64,000 nucleotides of DNA from positions 1,240,001 to 1,304,000 of the forward strand of contig CAVSGF010000003.1 in the NCBI GenBank assembly GCA_963727415.1. The letters are read 5' to 3'. Below, in pieces: positions 7,227 through 15,584 of this stretch (position 1 is its first letter; every line of letters begins with the position of its first letter). Position numbers and translations under genes: made by a program. Under the pieces are notes generated by a model that was given only the letters and a program-made list of their open reading frames with translations, made no database searches and was not told the origin of the DNA. The DNA comes from DASQPR01 sp963727415. GTDB taxonomy: Bacteria; Actinomycetota; Actinomycetes; Mycobacteriales; Micromonosporaceae.

Positions 7227-8864
7227 ATGACGGCCGCTGATCTGGTTTTCCTCAACGGCGCCGTCTACCCGGTCGCCGGGTGGCACGGCCCACGCCCGAC
7301 GGCGGTGGCGGTTCGCGGTGGGCGTATCGTCGCGGCCGGCTCCGACTCGGAGATCAACGATCTTGTCGGTACTGGTACCGAGACCATCGACCTGGCCGGC
7401 CGGATGCTGCTACCAGGTTTCCAGGACGGCCACATCCATCCGGTCTCCGGCGGCCTCGAGCGAACCCGGTGTGACCTGAACGTAGACCGGACGGCCGCGG
7501 CGTACCTGGCCACGATCGCGACCTACGCCGCTTCAACGGACGCGCCATGGATCCTGGGCGGCGGCTGGTCCATGGAGGCGTTCCCGGGTGGCTGCCCGAC
7601 GGCGGCCGAACTGGACGCGGTCGTGGCGGACCGGCCGGTGTTCCTGCCGAATCGCGACCACCACAGTGCATGGGTCAACTCGAAAGCGATGGCGCTGGCC
7701 GGCATCGACGCCAGTACCCCGGATCCAGCCGACGGTCGCATCGAACGGCTGCCCGACGGGTCCCCAAGCGGCACCCTGCACGAAGGTGCGATGGCGCTGG
7801 TGGAACGGCACCTGCCGACGGCCACCGCCGCCGATCTGCGCCACGGGCTGATCGTCGGCCAGGCGTACCTGCACTCGCTTGGAGTCACGTCCTGGCAGGA
7901 CGCCTGGGTGGGCAAGGGTCCGTCCATCCCGGACAGCCTGGATGTCTACCTGGACGCGGCCGCGTCCGGCGATCTGACCGCGCGCGCGGTCGGAGCGCTG
8001 TGGTGGGAGCGCTCGGAGGGACTCTCGCAGTTGCCGTCGCTGATCGAGCGCCGCTCTCGCGGACCGGTGGGCCGGTTCCGCCCGACCACGGTCAAATTGA
8101 TGCTCGACGGCGTATGCGAGACGTTCACGGCGTCGATGCTCTCCCCCTACCTCGACGGGCACGGTCACCAGACGTCAAATCGAGGACTCGACTTCATCGA
8201 CCCGGCCGAGTTGCCGGCCTTCGTGACCGCGCTGGACGCCGCCGGCTTCCAGATCCATCTGCACGCGCTCGGCGATCGCGGGGTTCGCAACGCCCTGGAC
8301 GCGCTGGAGGCGGCCATCACCGCGAACGGACGCTCCCACCTGCGACACCAGATCGCCCATCTGCAAGTGGTGCACCCGGATGACGTGCCGCGCTTCGGCC
8401 GGCTCGGCGTCACCGCCAACAGCCAGGCACTCTGGGCATGTGCCGAGCCGCAGATGACCGAGCTGACCATTCCGTACCTGGGCGACGAACGGGCCACCTG
8501 GCAATACCCGTTCGCCTCGATCCTGCGCGCCGGTGGCCGGGTCGCGCTTGGTTCGGACTGGCCGGTGTCGTCTCCGGATCCGCTGGAAATCATGCACGTG
8601 GCGGTGACGCGTACCGAGCCGGATTCCGACGGGGATGAACCGTTCCTGCCCGACGAGCGACTCACGCTCCAAGAGGCTCTGTACGCGTACACGATGGGGT
8701 CGGCGCACACCAACCACCAGGACGATGTCACCGGCTCGATCGAGCCTGGCAAGTACGCCGACTTGGTGGTTCTCGACCAGGATCTGTTCCGGGCCGGCAA
8801 GCTCACCGATGCCTCGGTGGCCATGACGTTCGTCGAGGGTCAGCTGGTCTACGAGGCTCGATGA
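7227..8864 (+). CDS. Amidohydrolase family protein (YtcJ/amidohydrolase-3 type)
   Basis: A metal-dependent hydrolase of 545 residues. The ATG at 7227 is chosen because AGGAGGGG (7217-7224) stands just before it; an upstream in-frame ATG at 7146 lacks this. The amidohydrolase metal ligands are recognisable: GFQDGHIHPVSGG near residue 70, HLHALGDRG near 345, a later His in HQIAHLQVVHPDD, and the C-terminal Asp in LGSDWPVSSPDP, followed by the GKYADLVVLDQD end typical of the family. These enzymes cleave amide or imide bonds of varied small substrates, so the substrate cannot be named. It stands alone, with a strong hairpin after its stop. Confidence 0.88.
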   Translation: MTAADLVFLNGAVYPVAGWHGPRPTAVAVRGGRIVAAGSDSEINDLVGTGTETIDLAGRMLLPGFQDGHIHPVSGGLERTRCDLNVDRTAAAYLATIATYAASTDAPWILGGGWSMEAFPGGCPTAAELDAVVADRPVFLPNRDHHSAWVNSKAMALAGIDASTPDPADGRIERLPDGSPSGTLHEGAMALVERHLPTATAADLRHGLIVGQAYLHSLGVTSWQDAWVGKGPSIPDSLDVYLDAAASGDLTARAVGALWWERSEGLSQLPSLIERRSRGPVGRFRPTTVKLMLDGVCETFTASMLSPYLDGHGHQTSNRGLDFIDPAELPAFVTALDAAGFQIHLHALGDRGVRNALDALEAAITANGRSHLRHQIAHLQVVHPDDVPRFGRLGVTANSQALWACAEPQMTELTIPYLGDERATWQYPFASILRAGGRVALGSDWPVSSPDPLEIMHVAVTRTEPDSDGDEPFLPDERLTLQEALYAYTMGSAHTNHQDDVTGSIEPGKYADLVVLDQDLFRAGKLTDASVAMTFVEGQLVYEAR

Positions 8865-8880
8865 TCGTGCGGTTTCCCGG

Positions 8881-8925
8881 ATTGGGGGCCGTTACCGGGC
8901 TGAGCGCCCCGTAACGGCCCCCAAT
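8881..8925. terminator. Bidirectional hairpin between the amidohydrolase and the QueA-family gene
   Basis: A perfect 15-bp stem, ATTGGGGGCCGTTAC at 8881-8895 with its complement at 8911-8925, around a 15-nt loop. It lies between two convergent genes, 16 bp after one stop and 11 bp before the other. No T-run follows, which is usual in high-GC actinomycetes. Confidence 0.75.
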
Positions 8926-8936
8926 CATCGCGGGCC

Positions 8937-9944
8937 TCAGCGACGCAGCAGCACGTTGATGTCGCCGAACTCGTGCCACAGGTACTCACCGTCCACCGCG
9001 GCCGCGTAGCACTGGTTCAGCAATTCGGAACCGGCGATCGCCTCCAGCATGTCCAGATGTGATGCCCGGGGCTCGTGGAAGCCGGTGATCAGGCCGTCGG
9101 TGACTCGTACCCCGGCCGACGGAGTGACCACCAGGGACGTCCAGCCGGTCGCGGCCTCGACCGTCCCGGATGGTTGAGCAGCGCTCTCCAGCGCCCGCAC
9201 CGAGGTGGTACCGACGGCAACGATCCGCCGGCCGGCCACTCGCGCCTGGTTCACGAGCCGGGCGCTGTCGGCCGGGACCCCGAATCGTTCCGGGTACGGC
9301 TTCTCGTGCGCCTCTGGCGACGCCACCCCGGTGTGCAGGGTTACCGGCGCGAACACGATGCCGGCGGCGACCAGCCGCGTTACCAGGGACGCGGTGAACG
9401 GCCGGGACGCCGACGGCATCTCGGCACTGCCCGGGTGGGTCCCGAACACGCTGGAGTAGGCCGACAGCGGCCATTCGGTATCCACGTAGGAGTACCGGAT
9501 CGGCCGGCCATGCGACGTCAGGTACGACGGCACGTCCACATCGACCGACGCCACCCACAACCGGCCCCGGGTGTACGGGCGGAGCAGCCGGACGACGGCA
9601 CCACCGGTTATGGTCAGCGGGCCCGCGGCGGCGCCGGTGTACCGGCGCGTCCCGTCGCGTACCTCGACGACCCACTCGCCGCTGCGCAGTTCGGTGGAGA
9701 AGTGCAGGACCAGACCGTCGCTCCCGACGATGTCGATGGCGGCGGGAATTGTGGCCGACGTGTTGACCACAAGCACGTCACCGGGATCCAGCAAGGACGG
9801 CAGCTCGGCGAACCGGTGGTGGCTTACCGCGCCGGTGTCCCGGACGCCGACCAGCATCCGGACCTCGTCGCGGCGCAGCCCGCGAGCCTCAGCCGGTTCG
9901 TGCGCCTCAAGCCGAGCTGGCAGGTGGAAGGATACGGCCGTCAA
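8937..9944 (-). CDS. S-adenosylmethionine:tRNA ribosyltransferase-isomerase (QueA) family protein
   Basis: A QueA-family protein, 335 residues from the TTG at 9944, preceded 6 nt upstream by GGAG; a TTG at 9956 would add four residues. QueA-like blocks are visible: GDVLVVNTSATIPA near residue 55, LHTGVASPE and KPYPERFGV in the middle, VAVGTTSVRALES, then LITGFHEPRASHLDMLEAIAG and the closing YGDINVLL-like FGDINVLLRR. The classical enzyme transfers the ribosyl part of SAM to preQ1-tRNA in queuosine synthesis. No other queuosine gene is nearby, so the tRNA role is by family only. Convergent with the amidohydrolase; the SDR gene lies upstream. Confidence 0.88.
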   Translation of the reverse strand: MTAVSFHLPARLEAHEPAEARGLRRDEVRMLVGVRDTGAVSHHRFAELPSLLDPGDVLVVNTSATIPAAIDIVGSDGLVLHFSTELRSGEWVVEVRDGTRRYTGAAAGPLTITGGAVVRLLRPYTRGRLWVASVDVDVPSYLTSHGRPIRYSYVDTEWPLSAYSSVFGTHPGSAEMPSASRPFTASLVTRLVAAGIVFAPVTLHTGVASPEAHEKPYPERFGVPADSARLVNQARVAGRRIVAVGTTSVRALESAAQPSGTVEAATGWTSLVVTPSAGVRVTDGLITGFHEPRASHLDMLEAIAGSELLNQCYAAAVDGEYLWHEFGDINVLLRR

Positions 9945-10051
9945 TGGTGGCTCCAAAGGTAGATCTGGTTGGACGCTGGGTCACCGACGGTGAAGCCGCT
10001 ATGGCCGCGCCAGTGGGTCTCGAAGCGTCGCGATCCACAGGCCACGAGGCG

Positions 10052-10756
10052 TCACGACCCCGCGGCCGACGTGGCCGGTACGTAGTCGGCGAGCCGGTAG
10101 CGACCCGAGTCCGGATGCTCGAACAGCAGCCCGAGCAGGCCGGGTGCCACGTCCGCCGGCAGCGGCCGGTCGCTGATGTCCTCGCCGGGGAACGCCGCCT
10201 GATGCATTTCGGTCCTCAGATCGCCGGGGTCGACGCGCCACACGGTGATCTCCGGCTCCTCGGCCGCGAGGACGTTGCGGATCTGCTCGGTCGCGGCCTT
10301 TGCGGCGCCATACCCGCTCCATCCCGGGTACGGCTCGATCGCCGCGTCACTGGTGATGTCGATGACGATGCCGCGGGAGGCCCGCAGGAGCGGCAGTGCC
10401 TCCTGGGTGAGCAGCAACGGCGCGATCACGTTGGTGTCAAGGATCGCTCGCAGGGCGTCAGGATCGAGGTCGGCAACCCGGGGCAACGGGCTCGGACCGA
10501 GGATGCCGGCATTGTTCACCAGCAGGTCCAGCCGTGCGCCGGGCAGCGCGGCAAGCAATTCACTTCTATGCACGCGATCGGTGATGTCGCCGGGCACGGC
10601 GGTGGCTCCGGTCGCGACGGCCGCCTCTGCGAGGGCGGCCGGATGGCGGGCATCGATCACCACGTTCCAGCCGGCGTCGACCAGCTGCGCGGCCAGCTCG
10701 AAACCGAGCCCGCGGGAGCCACCGGTGACGATGGCGTTGCGAGTCGTTGAATTCAT
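10052..10756 (-). CDS. Short-chain dehydrogenase/reductase
   Basis: An NAD(P)-dependent SDR of 234 residues. The cofactor motif is TGGSRGLG near residues 11-18, NNAG near 88, and the catalytic Tyr-Lys is SGYGAAKAA near 158, with an upstream Ser in DITSDAA. The substrate cannot be told. The ATG at 10756 is chosen because TAGCGT stands 7 nt before it (leaderless pattern) and because everything further upstream in this frame belongs to the divergent kinase promoter region. It is transcribed away from the GAF histidine kinase pair, with which it shares a 183-bp intergenic region. Confidence 0.92.
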   Translation of the reverse strand: MNSTTRNAIVTGGSRGLGFELAAQLVDAGWNVVIDARHPAALAEAAVATGATAVPGDITDRVHRSELLAALPGARLDLLVNNAGILGPSPLPRVADLDPDALRAILDTNVIAPLLLTQEALPLLRASRGIVIDITSDAAIEPYPGWSGYGAAKAATEQIRNVLAAEEPEITVWRVDPGDLRTEMHQAAFPGEDISDRPLPADVAPGLLGLLFEHPDSGRYRLADYVPATSAAGS

Positions 10757-10763
10757 GCCTGGA

Positions 10764-10769
10764 ACGCTA
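10764..10769 (-). promoter_or_regulatory. Leaderless -10 element for the SDR gene
   Basis: TAGCGT on the minus strand with a 7-nt gap to the ATG at 10756. Confidence 0.45.
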
Positions 10770-10815
10770 GGCCGGAGCCGGCCCGCCCGGATCGGGCCCG
10801 AGACGGCCGGAACCT

Positions 10816-10864
10816 GGGACCTTGGACCTAGGCCCGGTGCCGGTCGTGTCATCATCCCGGCACC
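10816..10864. promoter_or_regulatory. DosR-box-like sequence plus inverted repeat in the SDR/kinase divergent region
   Basis: GGGACCTTGGACCTAGGCCC at 10816-10835 resembles the GGGAC-N4-G(T/A)CC boxes bound by DevR/DosR-type regulators, imperfectly. Right beside it, GGTGCCGG at 10836-10843 pairs with CCGGCACC at 10857-10864 around a 13-nt loop. Both are candidate binding sites for the response regulator encoded downstream. Seen: the sequences. Inferred: any binding. Confidence 0.3.
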
Positions 10865-10939
10865 GATAGCGTCGGTGATGTGGAGCCATGTGACCACGCG
10901 CCGAGCGCTCAACCAGATCCGGCAGGAGGAGGCTGGTCG

Positions 10940-12070
10940 ATGGGCACCGGATCGCTGGAGGAGCTGAGCGCCGCGGTGCTCGCGGTGGCGGCCCGGCGCT
11001 CGGTCCGCGAGGTGCTGCAAACCATCGTTGGTACGGCGCGGAGCCTGCTCGACTGCGATTACGCCGCTCTCGGAGTGCCGGACGACCTGGGCGGTTTCGC
11101 CGAGTTCGTGGTCGATGGCATCAGCGACGAGCAGTGGGACGCGATCGGCCCGCTCCCCCGGCAGCACGGCATGCTCGGCGTCATGCTGTCCGACCCGAGC
11201 CCGCTGAACCTGCCGGACCTGCCGTCTGACCCCAGGTTCGCGTGGTGGCCGCAGGCTCATCCACGACTCGGGGCGTTCCTCGGCGTACCGGTGCTGGACG
11301 GTGACGACATTCTGGGCGCGATCTTCCTGGCCAACCCGCATCGGCGCGAACGGTTCTCAGGCGACGACCAGCGGCTGCTGTCGGTCCTGGCAGCGCACGC
11401 CGCGGTGGCGCTCACCAACGCCCGCCTGTACGAGCAAGGCCGCGAACTGACGGTGGTGCAGGAGCGCCAGCGCATTGCCCGCGAGCTGCATGACGCCGTC
11501 GCACAGAAGCTGTTCAGCCTGCGGCTGACCGCCCAGGCGGCGGCCACCCTGGTGCGCCGCGACCCGGATCGGGCGGTCGCCGAACTGGACGAGGTGGCCC
11601 GGCTCGCCTCGGACGCCGCCGATGAACTGCGCCAGGTGGTCGCCGAATTGCGGCCCATCGAGCTGAGCCGACTGGGCCTGGCCGAGACGCTGCGCCGCCG
11701 GGTCGCCTTGCTGGACCGGGTCCATGCAGCCGCGATTGCCTTCTCGGACGGCGGCATCCCGCCGTTGCTGCCGGAGGTCGAGGAGGCGGCGCTGCGGGTC
11801 GCCGAGGAGGCCCTCCACAACGCCTTGCGCCACTCCGGCGCGACCCGGATCGACGTACGGCTGGACGCTTCCACCGACACGGTGCGGATGGCCATCGCCG
11901 ACAACGGGTCTGGATTCGACCGGGCCGGGGCCGATGGCGGCTCCGACCGGCTCGGCCTGGCCTCCATGCGCGCCCGGTCCCGAGCCGTGGAGGGCGAGCT
12001 GTCCATCGAGTCGGCACCGGGCGCCGGCACCACGATCACGCTGTCCGTACCGGTGGGGGGATCCGCATGA
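10940..12070 (+). CDS. GAF-domain sensor histidine kinase, NarL/DevS type
   Basis: A soluble two-component kinase of 376 residues; no membrane segment is present. A GAF domain covers about residues 20-165 (LGAFLGVPVLDGDDILGAIF). A HisKA_3 phosphoacceptor follows, RIARELHDAVAQKLFS, with His184, then a HATPase domain (EEALHNALRHSG, DNGSGFD, a GLASMRARS loop). The ATG at 10940 is supported by GGAGGAGG about 8 nt upstream. It overlaps the response-regulator start as ATGA. The GAF resembles that of DevS/DosS, but only one GAF is present, so a haem ligand cannot be assumed. Confidence 0.93.
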   Translation: MGTGSLEELSAAVLAVAARRSVREVLQTIVGTARSLLDCDYAALGVPDDLGGFAEFVVDGISDEQWDAIGPLPRQHGMLGVMLSDPSPLNLPDLPSDPRFAWWPQAHPRLGAFLGVPVLDGDDILGAIFLANPHRRERFSGDDQRLLSVLAAHAAVALTNARLYEQGRELTVVQERQRIARELHDAVAQKLFSLRLTAQAAATLVRRDPDRAVAELDEVARLASDAADELRQVVAELRPIELSRLGLAETLRRRVALLDRVHAAAIAFSDGGIPPLLPEVEEAALRVAEEALHNALRHSGATRIDVRLDASTDTVRMAIADNGSGFDRAGADGGSDRLGLASMRARSRAVEGELSIESAPGAGTTITLSVPVGGSA

Positions 12071-12705
12071 TCCGGGTACTGATCGCCGACGACCACGCTG
12101 TGGTACGGCGAGGGCTGCGCACCTTCCTGGAACTGCAGGAGGACATCGAGGTGGTGGGTGAGGCCGCCGATGGCGCCGGGTCGGTGGCTGCGGCCGGGCG
12201 CCTGACGCCCGACGTGATCCTCATGGACCTGTCGATGCCCGGGGTCAGCGGCGTGGAGGCAATCCGGCAGCTGGGCGCCGGCCCTACGGCGGTCCGGGTC
12301 CTCGTCGTCACCAGCTTCACCGACCCACGCGTGGTGGTGCCGGCCGTGCGGGCCGGCGCGGCCGGCGTCGTGTACAAGGACATCGCGCCTACCGATCTGG
12401 CTGCCGCTATCCGCTCGGTACACGCGGGTCATGTGCTGCTGCCACCGGACGTGGCGACGGCGCTGATGGCGCCCGCGACCTCTGGGCGGGCGGGCTCGCT
12501 GACCGCCCGTGAGCAGGACGTGCTCGCGGAGATCGCTGCCGGGCGGTCGAACCGGGAGATCGCACGAGCCTTGTCGCTCGCCGAGAAGACGGTCAAGACC
12601 CACGTCAGCAACGTGCTGATGAAGCTCGGCGTGGCGGACCGGACGCAGGCGGCGCTGTATGCCGTCCGCAACGGGCTAGCCGGAGATCAGCGCCTCGACC
12701 AGTGA
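12067..12705 (+). CDS. LuxR/NarL-family response regulator
   Basis: Partner of the GAF kinase. The 212 residues hold a receiver domain (DDH at 8-10, phosphoacceptor Asp54 in VILMDLSMPG, Lys in VVYKDIAP near 105) and a C-terminal LuxR helix-turn-helix (LTAREQDVLAEIAAGRSN to VKTHVSNVLMKLGV, about 147-200). The start overlaps the kinase stop as ATGA. The last 30 bp overlap the 3' end of the convergent DUF2017 gene. Targets are unknown; the palindromic sequences upstream of the kinase and of the SDR are candidates. Confidence 0.95.
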   Translation: MIRVLIADDHAVVRRGLRTFLELQEDIEVVGEAADGAGSVAAAGRLTPDVILMDLSMPGVSGVEAIRQLGAGPTAVRVLVVTSFTDPRVVVPAVRAGAAGVVYKDIAPTDLAAAIRSVHAGHVLLPPDVATALMAPATSGRAGSLTAREQDVLAEIAAGRSNREIARALSLAEKTVKTHVSNVLMKLGVADRTQAALYAVRNGLAGDQRLDQ

Positions 12706-13173
12706 CTCCTGCAGGTAACCGAGGTACGCGTAAAGGGACAGCTGGCCGACCCGGGCGGAGGCAGGATCGCGCAACACCGCCTCGTCCAACTCCCCTTCGA
12801 GGTCGGTGTCGTCCTGCACGTCAAGGCGGGTGCCCAAAGCCAGCCGGACGTCGTTGAGCGCCCGCAGCCAGGCTTCGGCCGCCTCGTCGTCGAGGACCAC
12901 CTCGGTACCGCCGGACGACGGCAGTACGGCGAGCATCGCGCCGGCCTGATCGATCTTGGTGGTCTTCAGCTCCCCGTCGGTGAACTGGCGGAAGTCCGTT
13001 GTCGCCTCCGGGTCATCCGGATAGACATCCGGGAACAGCCGCTCGACCACCGGGTCATCCCGGTCGAATCCGTCGGTCAGCAACGCGACCACCTCGGTCG
13101 CGACCTGGCGCAGGACCTTGACTTCCTCACCGCTGAATCGCGCGACGCACGCCTTACCGTCACGTCGGAACAT
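12676..13173 (-). CDS. DUF2017 family protein
   Basis: A 165-residue acidic protein starting MFRRDGKACVARFSGEE at 13173. This is the DUF2017 family that follows clpS in actinobacteria; its function is not established to my knowledge. Recognisable stretches are LFPDVYPDDPEATTDFRQ and the C-terminal YAYLGYLQESLVEAL. Only 2 bp separate it from clpS, so the two are co-transcribed. In many relatives mec-cysO-cysM follows directly; here about 5.6 kb of other genes lies between. The 3' end overlaps the response-regulator gene on the other strand by 30 bp. Confidence 0.88.
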   Translation of the reverse strand: MFRRDGKACVARFSGEEVKVLRQVATEVVALLTDGFDRDDPVVERLFPDVYPDDPEATTDFRQFTDGELKTTKIDQAGAMLAVLPSSGGTEVVLDDEAAEAWLRALNDVRLALGTRLDVQDDTDLEGELDEAVLRDPASARVGQLSLYAYLGYLQESLVEALISG

Positions 13174-13175
13174 AC

Positions 13176-13469
13176 TCACTCCCGCGTCACCGTCGCCCAC
13201 AGGCCGTACTCGTGAAGACGTGACGCGTCGAACTCCATCCGCTCGCGGGCACCGCTGGACACCACCGCCTTGCCTTTGTGATGCACGTCGAGCATCAGCT
13301 TCTCGGCCTTGTCCTTGCTGTAGCCGAAGAGCTTCTGGAACACCCATGTCACATACGACATCAGGTTGATCGGGTCGTTCCACACGATCGTCACCCACGG
13401 CCGATCGACGTCCGGAACCTCTTCGAGCTCAGGCGTCTGGGCGGGCAGGGTCTGCTGGGGACTCGCCAT
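13176..13469 (-). CDS. clpS: ClpS adaptor for the ClpAP/ClpCP protease
   Basis: ClpS delivers N-degron substrates to the Clp ATPase and alters its specificity. The family core is complete: PWVTIVWNDPINLMSYVTWVF, then KAEKLMLDVHHKGKAVV and the end ERMEFDASRLHEYGLWATV. I chose the ATG at 13469 (MASPQQ), because relatives that I remember begin in this way and because it leaves about 110 bp for the promoters of clpS and the divergent pncB. The longer ATG at 13505 is preceded by GGAGGG with no spacing, which is poor. The product is then 97 residues. It is followed by the DUF2017 gene after 2 bp. Confidence 0.93.
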   Translation of the reverse strand: MASPQQTLPAQTPELEEVPDVDRPWVTIVWNDPINLMSYVTWVFQKLFGYSKDKAEKLMLDVHHKGKAVVSSGARERMEFDASRLHEYGLWATVTRE

Positions 13470-13566
13470 GGTGGCGGCCGTGCCGCGCCGGGAAGCCTCG
13501 GACATCCCTCCATCGTGCCATGGTGGCCGAGACTCAACTCACCACCGGCCATGGTCATGTACGGCA

Positions 13567-13572
13567 TACGCT
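13567..13572 (+). promoter_or_regulatory. Leaderless -10 element for pncB
   Basis: TACGCT on the plus strand, 7 nt before the GTG at 13580. It supports the shorter pncB start. Confidence 0.45.
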
Positions 13573-13579
13573 GTCAGAC

Positions 13580-14869
13580 GTGGCAGACATCAGCCCCGCA
13601 CTCTTCACTGACCACTACGAGCTCACCATGGTTAACGCCTCGCTGCGGGACCGGACAAGTGGTCGTGACTGCGTCTTCGAAGTCTTCGCGCGCCGGCTTC
13701 CGACCGGCCGGCGTTACGGCGTGGTGGCCGGGACCGGCCGCCTCATCGACCTCATCCGCGACTTCCGTTTCGACCCGGACGACATCGCCTACCTGCAGGA
13801 CGCCGGCGTCGTCGACGACAGCACCGCCAAGTGGCTCGCCGATTACGAGTTCACCGGCGACATCAGCGGCTACGCCGAGGGTGAGCTGTTCTTTCCCGGC
13901 TCGCCGATCCTGACCGTGCGCGGCGGGTTCGCCGAGTGCGTGATGCTGGAGACGCTGATCCTCTCGGTGCTCAACCATGACTGCGCCATCGCCGCGGCCG
14001 CCGCGCGGATGGTCACCGCCGCCCGGGGGCGGCCGATCATCGAAATGGGCTCCCGGCGGTCGCACGAGCAGGCCGCAGTCGCGGCGGCCCGGGCGGCGTA
14101 CCTCGCCGGATTCGCGTACACGTCGAACCTGGCAGCCGGGCGGCTCTACGCCATCCCGACCACCGGAACCGCCGCGCACGCGTTCACGCTGCTGCATGAC
14201 GACGAGCCGGCCGCCTTCCAGTCCCAGGTCGCGGCGCTCGGGCCGGCGACCACGCTCCTGGTCGACACGTACGACATCTCGCAGGGCATCCGCAACGCCA
14301 TCGCGGTGGCCGGCCCCGGCCTGCGCGCCATCCGGATCGATTCGGGCGATCTCTCGGTGCTCGCGGCCCAGTCCCGCGAGTTGCTCGACTCGCTCGGCGC
14401 CTCGGACACCAAGATCGTAGTGTCCGGAGATTTGGACGAGTACGCCATCGCCGCGCTCGCCGCCGAGCCGGTCGACGTGTACGGCGCCGGCACCGCGGTG
14501 GTGACCGGCTCCGGCGCACCGACCGCCGGCCTGGTGTACAAGCTGGTAGAGGTGGACGGACGGCCGGTGGTCAAGCGAAGCGAGAACAAGGCGACGGTCG
14601 GCGGGCGGAAGACGGCGGTACGGCGGCACAAGCCGACCGGCACCGCGGTCGAGGAGATCGTCGTGTCCCAGGGGGTACCCGATCACCAGGCCGGTGACCG
14701 GATGCTTCAACGCGGCTACATGATCGACGGCGAGCCTGCGGCCAACGTTCAGCTTTCCGACAGTCGCGAGCATTTGCGAGAGGCGCTCATCTCTATACCG
14801 TGGGAAGGTCTCAAGCTGTCCGCTGGCGATCCGGCCATCCCGGTCACGATCGTCCCGGCACCCCATTAG
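13580..14869 (+). CDS. pncB: Nicotinate phosphoribosyltransferase
   Basis: PncB makes nicotinate mononucleotide from nicotinate and PRPP, the entry step of the Preiss-Handler NAD salvage route. The protein follows mycobacterial PncB closely: ALFTDHYELTMVNASL at the start, VFEVFARRLPTGRRYGVVAG, GYAEGELFFPGSPIL, IEMGSRRSHEQAAVAAARAA, VDTYDISQGI, RIDSGDL, VVSGDLDEY, TGSGAPTAGLVYKLVE. The GTG at 13580 (429 residues) is preferred over an ATG at 13520, because of the -10 element just before it and because the longer form would collide with the clpS promoter. Directly followed by pncA. Confidence 0.95.
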   Translation: MADISPALFTDHYELTMVNASLRDRTSGRDCVFEVFARRLPTGRRYGVVAGTGRLIDLIRDFRFDPDDIAYLQDAGVVDDSTAKWLADYEFTGDISGYAEGELFFPGSPILTVRGGFAECVMLETLILSVLNHDCAIAAAAARMVTAARGRPIIEMGSRRSHEQAAVAAARAAYLAGFAYTSNLAAGRLYAIPTTGTAAHAFTLLHDDEPAAFQSQVAALGPATTLLVDTYDISQGIRNAIAVAGPGLRAIRIDSGDLSVLAAQSRELLDSLGASDTKIVVSGDLDEYAIAALAAEPVDVYGAGTAVVTGSGAPTAGLVYKLVEVDGRPVVKRSENKATVGGRKTAVRRHKPTGTAVEEIVVSQGVPDHQAGDRMLQRGYMIDGEPAANVQLSDSREHLREALISIPWEGLKLSAGDPAIPVTIVPAPH

Positions 14870-14878
14870 GAGGCTTTC

Positions 14879-15454
14879 GTGGGCCGCGCACTGATCATCG
14901 TCGACGTCCAGAACGACTTCTGCGAGGGCGGCTCGCTGGCGGTATCCGGAGGCGCCACCGTCGCCGACCTGATCTCCCGCCTTCTGGAGACGGATGCCGC
15001 GACGTGGGACCACGTGGTCGCGACGAAGGACTATCACGTGGAGCCCGGGGCGCACTTCGGTGAGTCGCCGGACTACGTCGAGTCGTGGCCGGCGCATTGT
15101 GTGGTGGGAACGCCCGGCTCCGACTTCCACTCCGCGCTCGACACCGACCGGATCGAGGCGGTGTTCACCAAAGGCGCGCGCGAGGCGGCCTACTCCGGCT
15201 TCCAGGGCCGGACCGGCACCATCGGCCTGGCCGATTGGCTGCGCCACCATGAGGTCACCGCGGTTGACGTGGTCGGAATCGCCACCGACCACTGCGTGCG
15301 TGCAACCGTCATCGACGCCATCAAGGAGGGCTTCGACACCACGGTACGACTGGACCTGACCGTCGGCGTGGCCGCACCGACGACGGCAGCGGCGATCGCC
15401 GAGATGCGCGACGCCGGCGCCACGTTGGTTGGCGAGCCGTTGGTGGCCGCTTGA
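14879..15454 (+). CDS. pncA: Nicotinamidase (pyrazinamidase)
   Basis: PncA hydrolyses nicotinamide to nicotinate, which PncB then uses, so the pair forms a complete nicotinamide-to-NaMN route. The isochorismatase-fold catalytic triad is visible: Asp9 in IIVDVQNDF, Lys98 in VFTKGA, Cys139 in IATDHCVRAT. Metal ligands lie around DYHVEPGAHF (51-60). Length is 191 residues, normal. The GTG start at 14879 has an AGGAGG (14868-14873) that overlaps the pncB stop, so the two genes are coupled. A strong hairpin follows the gene. Confidence 0.95.
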   Translation: MGRALIIVDVQNDFCEGGSLAVSGGATVADLISRLLETDAATWDHVVATKDYHVEPGAHFGESPDYVESWPAHCVVGTPGSDFHSALDTDRIEAVFTKGAREAAYSGFQGRTGTIGLADWLRHHEVTAVDVVGIATDHCVRATVIDAIKEGFDTTVRLDLTVGVAAPTTAAAIAEMRDAGATLVGEPLVAA

Positions 15455-15527
15455 TCGATCCATCGGCGCCCGCGGCTGGCCGCGCCTGGCGTCGACGGAG
15501 ATGGCGCCGAGGCTCGGCATGACTAGA

Positions 15528-15563
15528 AACGGCCCGCCCCCGGTAACCGGGAGGCGGGCCGTT
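15528..15563. terminator. Bidirectional hairpin between pncA and ctaD
   Basis: An outer stem AACGGCCCGCC (15528-15538) with its complement at 15553-15563, continued by an inner CCCGG/CCGGG pairing around TAA, with one unpaired base. It lies 73 bp after the pncA stop and 21 bp from the ctaD stop on the other strand, in a convergent arrangement. Confidence 0.75.
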
Positions 15564-15584
15564 CAAGCGGGCTGGCGGCTGAGA

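Noticed and set aside
10757..11341. Long N-terminal extension of the SDR frame
   Set aside because: Antisense to the histidine kinase and its promoter; the SDR fold begins at the ATG at 10756.
13574..15520. 648-codon minus-strand frame across pncB and pncA
   Set aside because: Shadow of two clear plus-strand genes in high-GC DNA; no domain sense.
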